DNA of 64,000 bases, from contig NZ_JNXG01000002.1 in the NCBI RefSeq assembly GCF_000717025.1, positions 992,001 through 1,056,000 on the forward strand. The letters run 5' to 3'. A program made the position numbers and the translations under genes. This document shows, piece after piece, positions 62,983-64,000 of this stretch (its first letter is position 1; every line of letters begins with the position of its first letter). Below the pieces are notes generated by a model. The model was given only the letters and a program-made list of their open reading frames with translations. It was not told the origin of the DNA and searched no databases. This DNA is from Streptomyces atroolivaceus (GTDB lineage: Bacteria; Actinomycetota; Actinomycetes; Streptomycetales; Streptomycetaceae).

Positions 62983-63714
62983 GTGACGAAGCTCAACCAG
63001 ATCATCGCCGTGGAGAAGGGTGTCAAGAGCAAGTCGCTCCAGGACATCACCGCGGCCCACCACAAGGTGCAGAAGCCGGCGCTGCTGGCAGGCATCTCGC
63101 GCACGTACCAGCCGAAGGACGAAGAGGGCGAGCAGCTTCCGCCCGAGTCCACGCGGGTGCAGGTCAAGGCCGAGGAGGCGCTGCGTGAGATGTCCGCGTC
63201 GCTCACCCGGCTGTTCGACGTGACCGCGACGAAGGACTGGGCCAACTGCTCCGCCCGCGCGGACGTCACCGTCGACGGACGCACGGTCGTCCGCGAAGTC
63301 CCGGTCAGCTACCTGCTCTTCCTGGAGAAGCAGCTCACCGACCTCCACACCTTCGTGAAGAAGCTTCCGGTCCTGGACGCTTCCGAGTCCTGGTCGCTCG
63401 ACCCCTCGACGGACTGGTGGAAGACGGACCCGGTCCGCACGATCCGCACGAAGAAGGTCCCGCGCAACCACGTCAAGGCCGAGGCGACCGACAAGCACCC
63501 GGCCCAGGTCGACGTGTACTACGAGGACGTGCCCATCGGGTACTGGACGACCGTGAAGTTCTCCGGAGCGCTTCCGGCGCGGCGGGTGAACGAACTGCTG
63601 GAGCGCGTCGAGAAGCTGCAGCACGCGGTGAAGTTCGCCCGTGAGGAGGCCAACGGCGCCGAGGTCACCGACCAGCGGGTCGGAGACGCGGTGTTCGGCT
63701 ACCTGTTCGGCTAG
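62983..63714 (+). CDS. Conserved hypothetical protein (DUF7873-like)
   Basis: A 243-residue soluble protein (TKLNQIIAVEKGVKSKSLQDI) rich in charged helices. It has a central part SWSLDPSTDWWKTDPVRTIR and a C-terminal helix VNELLERVEKLQHAVKFAREEANG. It matches my memory of a broadly distributed actinobacterial family, possibly annotated DUF7873; this is unchecked. GTG at 62983 follows GAAGGGGGCG. A hairpin follows the stop. Confidence 0.8.
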   Translation: MTKLNQIIAVEKGVKSKSLQDITAAHHKVQKPALLAGISRTYQPKDEEGEQLPPESTRVQVKAEEALREMSASLTRLFDVTATKDWANCSARADVTVDGRTVVREVPVSYLLFLEKQLTDLHTFVKKLPVLDASESWSLDPSTDWWKTDPVRTIRTKKVPRNHVKAEATDKHPAQVDVYYEDVPIGYWTTVKFSGALPARRVNELLERVEKLQHAVKFAREEANGAEVTDQRVGDAVFGYLFG

Positions 63715-63730
63715 TGTCGGACGTGAGGCG

Positions 63731-63769
63731 GCACCCCCAGAACGCCCCCGCGCCATGTCGTGGGGGTGC
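63731..63769. terminator. Hairpin downstream of the last gene
   Basis: Perfect 9-bp stem GCACCCCCA / TGGGGGTGC with a 21-base loop, 16 bases after the stop codon. Probably a terminator; it could also be the first helix of the tRNA-like transcript that follows. Confidence 0.55.
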
Positions 63770-63782
63770 GCACCCTGCACGA

Positions 63783-63837
63783 GGCGGAATTGAGGTCCGC
63801 CCCGTGTGACGAGCGCAAGCTGAAACTGACGTTCAGC
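63783..63837. other. Two hairpins preceding the permuted tRNA-like sequence
   Basis: GGCGGA-ATTGAGG-TCCGCC (63783-63801) and GCTGAA-ACTGACG-TTCAGC (63819-63837), each a perfect 6-bp stem with a 7-base loop. They lie where a permuted intron's 3' part would be. No group I or II core motif was recognised by eye. Confidence 0.5.
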
Positions 63838-63844
63838 CTGAAGA

Positions 63845-63921
63845 CGCGGTAACGGTGGAGGTTCGAGTCCTCCCCCCGGCACCACACGCCGGGGTGGCCC
63901 AACATGGCAGAGGCAGCCGCG
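63845..63921 (+). tRNA. tRNA-like sequence in permuted order (3' half before 5' half)
   Basis: The 3' half comes first: anticodon-stem 3' strand CGCGGT (63845-63850), T-arm GGAGG-TTCGAGT-CCTCC (63857-63873), acceptor strand CCCCGGC (63874-63880), ACCA (63881-63884). After CAC comes the 5' half: acceptor strand GCCGGGG (63888-63894), complementary to all seven bases; TG; a D-arm GCC-N12-GGC (63897-63914) with AA..GG..A landmarks; then GCCGCG (63916-63921), which pairs with CGCGGT. Anticodon identity is undefined because the break falls in the anticodon loop. Whether a functional tRNA is made is unknown; the locus continues past the window edge. Confidence 0.55.
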
Positions 63922-64000
63922 ATCAATCTCAGACTCTCGCTCCAGCTTCAGTATCGCCGCCGATTGCCAGATCGACCGAGTACGGACGAACACCGTTGAA

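Noticed and set aside
62965..63993. Minus-strand frame containing GEDSNLHR-type sequence
   Set aside because: This peptide pattern arises from the antisense of tRNA T-arm and acceptor sequences and is a known spurious annotation.
63897..64000. Complete ordinary tRNA starting at 63888
   Set aside because: No T-arm or matching CCCCGGC strand occurs in the 100 bases downstream that can be seen, and the anticodon stem does not close locally; a gene with an intron running past the window cannot be excluded.

Overview
The window is a high-GC actinobacterial chromosome segment, almost certainly Streptomyces. The evidence is near-exclusive G/C at third codon positions, frequent GTG and TTG starts with GGAGG-type ribosome sites, many four-base ATGA/GTGA gene overlaps, a Kgd-type 2-oxoglutarate decarboxylase, a cvnABCD conservon, an HspR-type operator on lon, and Ku next to a LigD-type polymerase. 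From memory the order (malic enzyme, 2-oxoglutarate decarboxylase, two-component pair, lon, conservon, PBP2/SEDS pair) resembles the SCO5260-SCO5310 part of the S. coelicolor core; I could not check this.

Layout. 1-2190: amino-acid ABC importer (ATPase cut by the window edge, permease, lipoprotein). 2713-9558: malic enzyme, quinone-oxidoreductase-like protein, GNAT, a small HTH plus Clp_N pair, a PadR/DUF4097 pair, conserved hypotheticals. 9647-21745: Kgd, OmpR-type two-component system, spermidine-synthase fold protein, nucleotidyltransferase, Lon with a HAIR operator, lipoprotein deacetylase, MarR. 21820-28709: PP2C-like protein and a conservon ending in a styrene-monooxygenase-like flavoprotein.

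28661-37013 is an integrated mobile element of about 8.35 kb. It is bounded by a perfect 27-bp direct repeat whose left copy lies in the 3' end of the flavoprotein gene and whose right copy carries the displaced native 3' end. It encodes a YozE-like protein, a P-loop kinase coupled to a GntR/UTRA regulator, a three-gene overlapping operon (unknown protein, HNH nuclease, AAA-like replication ATPase), an excisionase and a tyrosine integrase. No transfer gene or virion gene was seen. Nearly every non-coding stretch of it carries its own family of short iterated repeats.

37113-63714 returns to chromosome: NlpC/P60 hydrolase, pseudokinase/beta-propeller protein, TetR regulator with two divergent diiron proteins, ADP-ribosylglycohydrolase, amidase, PBP2/SEDS pair, HEAT-repeat and zinc-ribbon pair, Ku/LigD-polymerase pair, glyA behind a ZTP riboswitch, NERD-domain protein, 2-hydroxyacid dehydrogenase, SUMF1-fold protein, DUF488 and a conserved hypothetical.

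The last 150 bases hold tRNA-like halves in permuted order: T-arm, acceptor 3' strand and CCA come first, and three bases later the matching acceptor 5' strand and D-arm. The integrated element and this permuted tRNA-like locus are the two most unusual things seen.
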